From assembly GCA_964017185.1 (NCBI GenBank), contig OZ024869.1, positions 70,588,315-70,652,314 on the forward strand: 64,000 nucleotides of DNA, read 5' to 3'. The notes under the pieces were generated by a model. It was not told the origin of the DNA, did no database searches, and saw only the letters and a list, made by a program, of their open reading frames with translations. Of the stretch, positions 45,901 to 54,973 are shown one piece after another (the stretch's first letter is position 1; each line of letters starts with the position of its first letter). The translations under genes and the position numbers were made by a program. The stretch is from Rugalucina vietnamica. Taxonomy: Eukaryota > Mollusca > Bivalvia > Lucinida > Lucinidae.

Positions 45901-46465
45901 ATATTGGTTTATGTTCTGAAAACAATATCCTAAATTTTAGGGTATATAGACATTTACATGCATTCCTTTGTTTAAACCTTGCGGAATAGGATTATAAATT
46001 TGAAACAATTTTGCAAAACCGAGAGAAAGAAAAAAGAGAGATTAAAAAAGAAAGAAAGTAATAAAGAATATATAAGATTAGATCTAATAAAAACGAAAAA
46101 GGAGCAAAAACATAGAGAAAGGAAAACATATATGTGAATTGCTTATTTTCCCCAAAGGAACATTAAATTAGAGGAGATATAATACTTGAAAAATTAATAT
46201 AAGACAAACTTAAAATAACGCAAACTTTTTTTTTATCAAAACCATTTCATTATACTGCTGATACAGCAAATACAGGTAAGTGGTATCATCAAACACCAGC
46301 AAAAGTGAACTACAGATACAGGTAGGGGTATTGAGGTGCCAGAACTTGGAGTGCACTTGAAATGAATATCAGGTGCAACTCATGGCTCAGATCAAGCTCA
46401 CGCATAGTGCACATGGCGAGCACATGATGTGCACAAGGGTGTATACATTAGTTCAGACTTCACTG
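42627..46465. mobile_element. 3.84-kb TIR element with TA target duplication, no transposase, internally duplicated
   Basis: Ends are inverted: left CAGTAAGGTCTGAACTAA and right complement CAGTGAAGTCTGAACTAA, 23 of 26 matching, both flanked by TA (42625-42626, 46466-46467). With one TA kept, LINE ORF1 is in phase on either side, which confirms the boundaries. Both subterminal regions hold many GTGCAC words, a likely binding-site cluster. The interior has a duplicated unit (43058-43700 and 43702-44410, with a third part at 45470-45780), a second duplicated unit (44480-44720, 45182-45420, part at 44785-44845), and (CT)n at 43458-43518 and 44114-44184, (AAAT)n at 43635-43659, 44296-44372 and 45864-45902, and (GAAT)n at 44929-44992. 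No transposase frame was found; a non-autonomous Tc1/mariner-like or other TA-targeting element is the best call. Confidence 0.75.
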
Positions 46466-46467
46466 TA

Positions 46468-47456
46468 GATGCTACAAATGCCAGCACTTCGGTCACACGC
46501 ATGCACGATGCAGAAATCAGTACACGAGGTGTATGTTCTGTAGCCGGGACCACGCAAGCGGGATTTGTAAGGAGGTTAGAGCACCCCGACCGAACCTCAT
46601 CTGTCCGAATTGCAATTTCCAAGGCCACGCCGCGGGAAACCAGTTTTGCCCAGCACTCCGTGACTACAAGGCAAAAATTGATACCATGAACAGACAAATC
46701 ATGACCAATTGGGAGGCCCGAAAAACGGCTGCAAAACATATTCCTAACAACACACAAGCACCTCCACCCAAATCCATGCAAGCATCATATGCACAAGTAA
46801 CTGAAGCAACCACCAGACCCAAACAAGCACCTGCAGAGCCACCACAAAACACCATAACACCACTCATCTTGCCACCTGTAAACAAGGACCGTAGCGGGTC
46901 CCTTGTTAGCAAGGAAAACCTTGCCACTATCGTCAAGTGCCTCCTCACACCAGACACACTCTCACAATTACAAACCATGACGGAGACACAGAGGGAGGAC
47001 GCTATCGACGCTGTAGTTTACAGTACCGATGCGTTCGTCCACAAGAACCAGAAACAGACAGACCAAGTCATCACCATTGAAGATGAACCAGAGACCACCA
47101 CCCAGCAATCACCAGTACAAACATCAACCTTCGACACACTTATCAAACTCACAGGGCTAGACAAACAGCCACCATGCCCCTCACCCACTCCGACACCTGC
47201 ATCCACTCCGACAATAAGCAATTCAGTACACGCATTCTGGCACGATCGAATAGAACGCACTGCAAATGCAAAGCCACACGCACGCACACTCTTACCCTTG
47301 AGACACAACGCAAGAAGGGGGAAAACAGGGAACAAGCGACTCGGCAAACTGATTACTCCAGACGCGCCACACAGAGGACCAACACCCCATGGTTGGTCAC
47401 ATCCGCAGAAGCTGTGTTCTCAGAGGGTGAACGAACTCAAAAAACATAGCTTCTAA
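46468..47456 (+). pseudogene. LINE ORF1, 3' part with three zinc knuckles
   Basis: Directly after the insertion the frame gives CYKCQHFGHTHARC (CX2CX4HX4C), then CMFCSRDHASGIC (CX2CX3HX4C), then CPNCNFQGHAAGNQFC (CX2CX4HX6C): three CCHC-type knuckles as in I, Jockey and related ORF1 proteins. The C-terminal ~270 residues are rich in Pro, Thr and Gln and end at 47454-47456. The frame is intact from 46468 to the stop, so only the insertion and the frameshift near 42130 break ORF1. A CA microsatellite follows. Confidence 0.8.
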
Positions 47457-47467
47457 ACACACACACA

Positions 47468-47521
<54 letters not shown>
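47456..47521 (+). repeat. (CA)n microsatellite between LINE ORFs
   Basis: About 30 CA units with one TA break, occupying the inter-ORF spacer. Confidence 0.9.
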
Positions 47522-47523
<2 letters not shown>

Positions 47524-47836
47524 AGGCTGCATTAATGGGTTCAGTTAGCAACAACTCAGAATTCACTGTGGTGCAATGGAATGCTCGCAGTCTCCGCGGG
47601 CATGAAATGCACCACAAGAAAGCTGAGTTTTACGATTATTTAAAGACATTTATATTAAGGAACTCCCAGAGGTTGTATGTATTTAGAAAACGTGGGACAA
47701 AAAATCATATCAACCAATTAGATTAATGGGGTATAAGGAACCAGTTTCGTACAGGAGAAATGACGACACTAAGGGTGGTGGGGTAGCAACTTTTATTAAA
47801 ATGGGGCTAGATTCGGAAGAAATTAAGTATTCACCT

Positions 47837-47981
47837 TTTTTGCATTATCCGCTGGTTCCCAGCTTTAAAAAAATCAATATTGGAAATACAGGTAACCAGA
47901 ACCCCCCTGAGGGGGGTTTCTGGTTACCTGTTTTTCCAATATTGATTTTTGTAAGCAGGTAACCAGCCGATAATGCAAAAA
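47837..47981. mobile_element. 145-bp near-perfect palindrome inserted in the LINE endonuclease
   Basis: Centred on 47909 (CCCCCC TGA GGGGGG). Arms run outward through GGTAACCAG, AATCAATATTGG, GCTGGTT and GCATTATC to TTTTTGC / GCAAAAA. The segment interrupts the endonuclease between IKYSP and the PNLEVSIVRIF stretch. The GGTAACCAG word appears in both the inner and outer arms. No clear target duplication, so it could be a MITE or a locally formed inverted repeat. Confidence 0.65.
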
Positions 47982-48324
47982 TAGCGAATAGGCAAAACAA
48001 TCCGAATCTAGAGGTTTCCATAGTTCGAATCTTTGGGGAATCTAAAAACATCGACATAGTCAATTTATACACCAATGGAGCAAACTTAATTACTGAAAAT
48101 GACTATGATCACATTTTTTCTCATGTAGGCAATCATCATATAATTGTTGGGGATTTCAATGTAAGAGACAACCTCTGGGACGATCAGTTTACAGGCAATG
48201 AAACACCAGACGCACGAGAACTTTATTCTTTCATAGAACATCGCAATCTAGTAGTACTAAATAACGGTAATGGCACCCGCTACAACATAGAAACAGGCAA
48301 CACCACAGCAATAGATCTCACTCT

Positions 48325-49458
48325 GAATTATGGACAATTCGGACCTTGGCTAATTCGGCCCTAGTCAATTCGGACCCTAAAAATTCGGCCCTAGTCAATT
48401 CGGACCTCGACCACTGGTCAGTTCGGACCCCGACCACTGGTCAATTCGGACCCTTTTTAATTGGTCAATTCGGACCTCAATTAGAAAAAATCTTTGGTGA
48501 ATTCGGACCTTTTCCAAATGGTCAATTCGGACCTTTTCCGTTGGTCAATTCGGACCTTTTCCATTGGTCAATTCGGACCTTTTCCTTTGGGCAATTCGGA
48601 CTTTTTCATTATCTATTTTCCACAAAGAAAACTTCGATCAGATTAAAACGAGCCAACCTAGCATCTAGAATGAGACTTCAATTCCTATATTGGCCGAAAA
48701 ATCTGATGCATGGTTTCAATAGACTAATTTTGATATTGCTTTCATGTTACAAAACATAAAGTACTCGTATGAAACAGATGGGCTGCTTGAGCCTAAAGGC
48801 AGAGCTTCGACACTACTGAATGACCGTCTGATCACTGGTTAACCGCTCAGAAGGTTTGATCGTGCCCAGGAAAAGTGGTTAAAGTGAAACCATCTAGTGT
48901 TTACTTGAATGGTTTTCAAGTACATTTTGGTGTCATGACATCGTAATATTAGTTAAAAGTCCTACAAAATGGAGGCATCGTTCCGACATAACCATAGCTG
49001 TTGACTGGGACGCTTAACAACAAATCAATCAATCAACAAAACAAAGTACTTTACTCGCGAATACTTCATGAAATAATAGCATGATTACTAGAATGCATTT
49101 CTATTTTAATGATTTGAAGACACAGGCAATCCCTTCCATCTTGAATCGATTCAAGCACTGGCTGATTCGGACCTTATTTCTGTTTCACATGTGGTCAATT
49201 CGGACCTTAAACATATTGTGACATTGGCTAATTCGGACCCTAATCTGATTCGGACCTTGGCTAATTCGGACCCTATTTCAAAAAAATCATTGGCTAATTC
49301 GGACCTCGATTTTGCGGGGTCCGAATTGACCAATGGTCGAGGTCCGAATTAGCCAAGGTCCGAATTAGCCAAGGTCCGAATTGTCCACAGCTGAGGTCCG
49401 AATCAGGTCCGAATTAGCCAAGGTCCGAATTAGCCAAGGTCCGAATTGTCCACGTACC
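48325..49458. mobile_element. 1.13-kb fold-back element with repeated AATTCGGAC words and 8-bp target duplication
   Basis: CTCACTCT flanks both sides (48317-48324, 49459-49466). The inverted ends are TGGACAATTCGGACC and complement, extended by TTGGCTAATTCGG. Each arm is an irregular tandem run of a word like GGTCAATTCGGACC: left arm 48331-48605, right arm 49150-49452 in inverse. The middle (48606-49150) has a SINE-like tail near 49006-49040 (GGACGCTTAACAACAAATCA). With one copy of the 8-mer retained the endonuclease frame is continuous, so the boundaries are secure. It encodes nothing; the frame 48346-48759 is repeat. Confidence 0.8.
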
Positions 49459-52400
49459 CTCACTCTCACCTCACGCAACCTAAGCAGAAACACACACTGG
49501 TATGTTCATCAAAACTGTCTTGGCAGTGATCACTTCCCTATTGTATCTAAATATAACTGTTTCTTTAAAACTGTACTTCAGAACCCCCTACCTAAATGGA
49601 AGATAAGTAAGGCTAACTGGACCCTTTTTGGCAGCTTCGATGAATGCGATGCGCAGCTCGTCGAAGAAATTGTCAATGCATGCAATAAGTCAATTCCCAA
49701 AACTAAACCCATTAACAATAAGGGCAGACACTTACCTTGGTGAGACAGCATGTATGGAGGCCGTTAAAGCAAAGCGACGTGCATACAAGCTCTGGACTAG
49801 ACACAAAACAGATCACTATAAGGAACTTTATAAGACAGCAAGGGCAAAAAGTAAGGTTGTTTTAGATAATGCAAAGAAGACCAAGTTTAGAGAATTCATC
49901 TCTAAACTCAACCATAACACCAACAGTAAGGAAGTTTGCCAGATCATATCTAAATTTAATGGCAAACCTTTTAAACCAGTAGAGGTCATTAAGCAAGATA
50001 ATGTAAGGTACCATGAAAATAAGGATAAGGCAAATGTTTTGGCAAACCACTATCAGAAGATCAGTAGCAATGACCTCCTGCAACCTGAATTTAAGGATAA
50101 GAAAAGGGAAGTAGAACCTGCCATAGATGAAACAGTAAACGAGAGCATATCCATAGGCAATGGCGAACCATATAACGCACTCTTCAAAATAAACGAACTC
50201 AACACAGCACAATACACTATGACATGTTAAAAAACCTAACTGCCACAGGCAAATCAAAACTTCTAAAATTAATCAACAAATCATGGACAGAAGGTAAACT
50301 ACCAGACCAGTGGAAACTAGGCACAATCATACCACTACTTAAACCAAACAAACCAGTACATGAGCCAGGATCTTATAGACCAATATCACTTACATCAGCT
50401 GTTTGTAAAATAATGGAAAACATGATAGCTAACAGACTGACAAGTCACATAGAAAATAATAACCTTCTTGCACCCACTCAATCAGGCTTTAGGAAAAACA
50501 GATCTACCCTTGATCAGATCATTCGGTTACAATCAGCCATACTTAAGGCTAAAATGGAAAATAGGAAACTTCTATGTATATTTCTTGATCTTGAAAAAGC
50601 TTTTGATCTCATGTGGACTAAGGTGGTACAAGCACAGCTAGTAAAGTTTAACATCAAGGGTAGAATTTTAGGCTGGGTGCAAGATTTTCTAAAAGACAGG
50701 AAAATTCAAGTAAGAGTAGGAAGTGACTTGTCAGATGTTAGACTCCTAGACAACGGTTCACCACAGGGTAGCGTATTGAGCCCAATACTTTTTTAACATA
50801 CTTGCCAATACGCAATAATAATATGAGGTACTTAAGGAACTCTTTGCAGAGCTGTCCCAGTACGCGGATGACTCAGCGGTCTGGAAAACGGCCAAGAGTG
50901 TGAAGCGACTGGTCCAACTTCTGCAAAGAATTTTAAACATTATTAAAGAATGGACAGAAGCACTAGGCATCGAGATATCAGCGGGTAAAACAGAGGTGGT
51001 ACTTTACAACAGCAATCTAAGGGATGACATACCCAAACTTAAGATAGGGAACCAGGAACTAGAGTACAAAACCCAGGGCAAATTCCTAGGTCTCACATTT
51101 GATAACAGGCTTCATTGGGTTAAACACATTGACCAGTTAGTCCTCCGATGCAAGAAAGATCTCAATCTAATGAGGTATCTATCAGGAACTAAGTTCGGGG
51201 CAGATAAGTTAACTCTTATGACAATCTATAAAACACTTATTAGAAGTAAGTTAGACTATGGGTGCCAGGCGTATGCGTCAGCATCCAAATCCCAACTAGC
51301 ACGATTAGATCGTATTCAGTCAGCAGCACTTAGGATAGTCACAGGGCAACAGGTCAACTCCCATTACCGACCTACAAGTAGAATGTTGCGTTCCTCCTCT
51401 TGAATTAAGGAGAGCGGAACTCATTCTCAAATACTGGGCTAGGTCATCAACCAACGGTCCAAACCTACCGTTGAATGACCTATACGGGCATTCAATATAC
51501 GAGACAGCAAGGCATAAGTTGGGGGGGGGAAAATACCATTTGTAATGCAGGTACAGGATCTTAAAACTAAGTATCACCTAGAAGACATTGAGGTTCAAGA
51601 ACCAGTGTACGCACAAAACTGTGCTCTGGAGGGTATTGACCCTAGAGAAACTGTCAAACCAACAATAAACAAAAACTGATACTATCGCATCTATTGAAGG
51701 CAAGGTAACCAATCTTATTAGTAGCAGTTATCATGACCATCTCCACATATTCACTGACGGCAGTAAAGACACTGATAAGAGAATAGTAGGGTGCGCATTT
51801 GTAATCCCAGAACTTAAGATTACCAGGAGCTTTAAGTAAGGGGGGGGACCTCTCCATCTTTTCGGCAGAACTCGTAGCTATCATTGAAGGTTTAAAATGG
51901 GTTAAGGAAAACAAACCAGATAAGGTTGTAATACTGACAGATTCTCTCAGTTCGATTAGGACATTAAAATCGGGGAACAGCAACTCTAGGCCTGACCTAA
52001 TTCTTCAGGTCAACACACTTGTCGATGCAATAGTCAGGGAGAATGTAATCTTAAATATGGACTGGTGTCCATCCCACTGTAACATAGTAGGGAACGACCT
52101 AGCCGATGAAGCAGCGAAAACTGGGTCAACACACGGGAGGGAAGTCAACATTAAAATGAGCAAAATTGAGGCATATAGTCGTATTAAGAGGGTTATCAAG
52201 GATCAATGGGCAAAGAAATGGAGGGAGCATAATCATGGGTTCAGATGTGATCTAGACAATAATTTACCTACCAAATTAATCCAATATAGTGATGAAAGAC
52301 TATTAGACAGGGTATACACTAGACTCAGATTAGGGCGTAATGGCTTAAGATTTAATAACCAGACACATAGCAAAATGGACCTCATGTGCCCACACTGTGA

Positions 52401-52611
52401 TGAAATAGAGGATACAGACCACTATTTCCTTAGATGTCACATGCATATAGACCATAGGATAGTCATGTTCAACAGTATTAAGGATAACATTTCAGATATA
52501 GGGGAGATAACAGTTAAAACACTTCTTAATCCCAGTCATGCACACTCAGAAATTATCAGAGGTGCCGTTTTCCAGTGCATTAAGGACACAGAATACATGT
52601 CGCGCATCTAA

Positions 52612-54072
52612 GGTTATATAGGATACAGAGATACAGATGTATGAATGTAGAAGAGGGCAATCTTTGCAGGCCAATCCTTCTCTTTCATGTTTGGTTTTCA
52701 CATTAACAGTCTTCTGCTTTAGTCGTGCGTGATACGATTATTTTGTATAAGCAGACGCCCAGGGCCATTTTTTACCATTTCACTTAAGGTATTAGGTCAT
52801 CATCATTTATTTTTCTTCAGTTACACACTTAGCCCGCTCTATTATGCTGTACCACCTGCCATTATGTATTGTATTTTTAACACTCCGAGTTAGTGGTATT
52901 AACCGCTCTCTCAACCTAAACCGTGAGGATCTGGCTAGGATAGAAATGGGTTCGCAAAGAGACCGATTAGAGACCCATATCGCCAAGTACAGATGATATA
53001 CCATTGCACCACGGTATAGCTCCGGTTTATACATGAATCTCACTCCGTAAGTGGAGGAGGGAACACCAGTGCACGTTGCATCGATAACGCGGGGCTGGGG
53101 GCGGCTTCTCTTAAATGAGTCTGGTGTCACCTCGGAGCGCGGGATTGACGATACGTGCACCCCCCTTCGCTGCGGAAGTGTTATTCCTTTTTTTTTTCTT
53201 TTTTTTTTCACAAGTTACATAGTTACATGTACAAAGATGCAACACTTATATAGCAATTCTGGGGAGTAGGAGGTGTCTACGGACCGACTTCAGTGACACT
53301 GGCTGCAATGTGGTATGCACTGTCAGTACCAGGATATTCGCTCCCCGGTACCACAGAGTACGTGTGTTTGTTTGTTTTAGTTTTTACTCTTTTCTGTTCA
53401 TTTTTTAAAAACAGGGCAATCCCAGAGTAAAGGGCGGGAATGCCCTGGGCTGTATATATAAAGGGTTATGGACTCTGGGAGTGGAGAAAGGGAGTGCGGT
53501 GCACCGGCGGGAAGAGCTCGGCAGTCGTACGGACACAACCTACCTTCGTTTGTTGTTTTTTGCGTACTGCGGTACGTCGATTGGATACTGGCTGCCTTTT
53601 ACTAGCGCACTGGCCCCGCGGTGTTCGTACGAAGGCTGGGCTGTTCTCTCTGGTGGGCACTTCCTAACTCCATTTTAAGGACATTAAGGCTGTACGATAG
53701 TATGCATGTATGTGAGTATATAGATATGTATGATAGAGAACGTATGGGAGATATTTTGTTACCTATGTAAACCATGTGAGTGTATATATCAGAAACCTTA
53801 TCATCATTTTTTTTTAAAAAATCATACCCACAAAAAAAAGCTAATAAAAATTCAAAAATATCACGTCACCTGGATGTAAGAAGAAGGAGAAGATATTAAG
53901 GGCACACCACTTTACTTCATCCTTTCAACCTTACTCTCTTCATCTGACTATGTATATATTGGCCCACACAAACCATATACCATGTACTCACCTTAATCTT
54001 GTACTTTCTTCCCATGCCAACGGCCGGGGATAGTAATTCCGCCTGATTAAGCATGCAAAGGAGTGGCTGTTA
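52612..54072. other. LINE 3' UTR then unassigned GC-richer region
   Basis: LINE 3' UTR probably reaches about 52760. From 53050 to 53690 the DNA is more GC-rich than most of the window and holds a TATA-type motif (53453-53462). Short frames at 53051-53269 and 53440-53678 show no family resemblance. I could not assign this stretch; an old LTR or promoter fragment is possible. Confidence 0.4.
53453..53462 (+). promoter_or_regulatory. TATA-box-like motif
   Basis: TATATATAAA-type sequence within GGGCTGTATATATAAAGGG, followed by GC-rich DNA. No transcript is evident. Confidence 0.25.
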
Positions 54073-54076
54073 CTAA

Positions 54077-54873
54077 TGTTATATATAATTGATTCAATAA
54101 TATTGATTCTTTTAAAAGCTATTACTTATAATTTATATATATATAATCAAAGGGGAGTAACCCAATTAATTAATATATATTTCTTTTTATGTTTCTACAA
54201 TTTATTATCTAGAACTTTGTAGAAGAATGTCATTGATTATTTTTATCACTGTTATATAATTTAGAAGTATAGAAAATTCTATGAGCACTTTGTGGATAAT
54301 TCCAGATGAAAATGGAGTGAGTGTTTTTTTTTTTACCATAAGTTAAAAATATATTTGGACTATGTATACTGAGATCTCGAAGGGTCTAGTGGACTCTCGT
54401 TTAGTCTTGATGGTCGTTGCGGCCTTGAATTCTCTCTGGAGAATTCTAAATTCTCTTTGGAGAATTTAAAAGAACTTTCGTTTAGTTCGTTTCTTTTCTA
54501 GAGAAAAGTTTATTATATCATTCTCTAGAAACCTGGAGAATTTCCTTAGATGTATAAATATAGGTCCCAATTCAGTCGTAGGTATTCAGAAATTTGAAGT
54601 GATTTAAAGTATATAATTTTGGTTGTTTCACTAGTGTTTTGTGTGGATTAAAATATACATGTGCTCATATTCTGGTTACTGGATTGTGGACTTACATTTG
54701 AGGGACAAGGACTTATTTGACATTAACTTTGTAAGTTATTTATTTATTTATTTACTTATCTGTTTGTTTGTTTTCATGTATTTGCAGCATTTATTTGTTT
54801 GATTAAATATTGTTAAGTTTAAATTACTTGGTTGTTTTTCGCTGTACCTGTCTAGTTACGCTAGGTCGTAACA
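54077..54873 (+). repeat. 5' LTR
   Basis: Begins TGTTATATATAATT and ends GGTCGTAACA, with TGTTA/TAACA inverted ends. By eye it differs from the 3' LTR only in a T run (11 against 12). A TATA box is at 54553-54560 and an ATTAAA polyadenylation-type signal at 54802-54807. Several GGAGAATT repeats occur at 54435-54545. Confidence 0.95.
54553..54560 (+). promoter_or_regulatory. LTR TATA box
   Basis: TATAAATA, 477 bases into the LTR; the U3/R boundary would lie about 25-30 bases downstream, near GGTCCCAATTCAGTCG. The same box is at 60529-60536 in the 3' LTR. Confidence 0.6.
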
Positions 54874-54878
54874 GATTT

Positions 54879-54898
54879 TGGGGGCTCTGAGCCGGGAT
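54879..54898 (+). promoter_or_regulatory. Primer-binding site, tRNA-Pro-like
   Basis: TGGGGGCTCTGAGCCGGGAT, five bases after the LTR. The first nine bases complement the 3' end of animal tRNA-Pro (GAGCCCCCA), and CCGGGAT fits the next part of that tRNA, but there is a two-base length difference between the blocks. Primer identity is therefore likely and not certain. Confidence 0.6.
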
Positions 54899-54973
54899 TG
54901 AACATTTTGTGCACCTATTTTATTCTGAATTTGAAAAGATATTTATTGTTTGTCATACCAGCAAAAAGCAACC

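Larger units (their letters stand above)
47535..52611 (+). pseudogene. LINE ORF2: APE endonuclease, reverse transcriptase, RNase H (inactive, interrupted)
   Basis: APE domain: VVQWNARSLRG from 47562, PEVVCI followed by an in-frame TAG at 47684-47686 where QETW is usual, GGGVATFIK, IVGDFNVRDNLW near 48140, and after the fold-back insert GSDHFPIVS near 49530. RT domain: GSYRPISLTSAVCKIMENM, QSGFRKNRSTLDQI, CIFLDLEKAFDLMW, NGSPQGSVLSPILF and, in another frame, YADDSAVW near 50860 with the catalytic aspartates present. RNase H: FTDGSK, AELVAI, LTDSL and DWCPSHCNIVGNDLADEAAK, with all four acidic positions. C-terminal CX2C...HX4C finger (CPHCDEIEDTDHYFLRC). Frames change at about 49740, 50215 (small deletion), 50800, 51365 and 51840. 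It acts by target-primed reverse transcription in intact relatives. Confidence 0.85.
41640..52760 (+). mobile_element. Degenerate I-group (Nimb-like) LINE with three nested insertions
   Basis: In order on the + strand: possible 5' promoter region, ORF1 with three zinc knuckles, an ORF1/ORF2 spacer, and ORF2 with an APE-type endonuclease, reverse transcriptase and RNase H. ORF1 with CCHC knuckles plus an RNase H at the end of ORF2 is the I-group layout (I, Nimb, Ingi); a Nimb-like identity is inference from my memory of mollusc LINEs. Removing the inserts at 42627-46465, 47837-47981 and 48325-49458 leaves about 6 kb, a normal full length. Multiple frameshifts and a stop make it inactive. Both outer limits are estimates; no target duplication or poly-A end was found. 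Confidence 0.8.
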
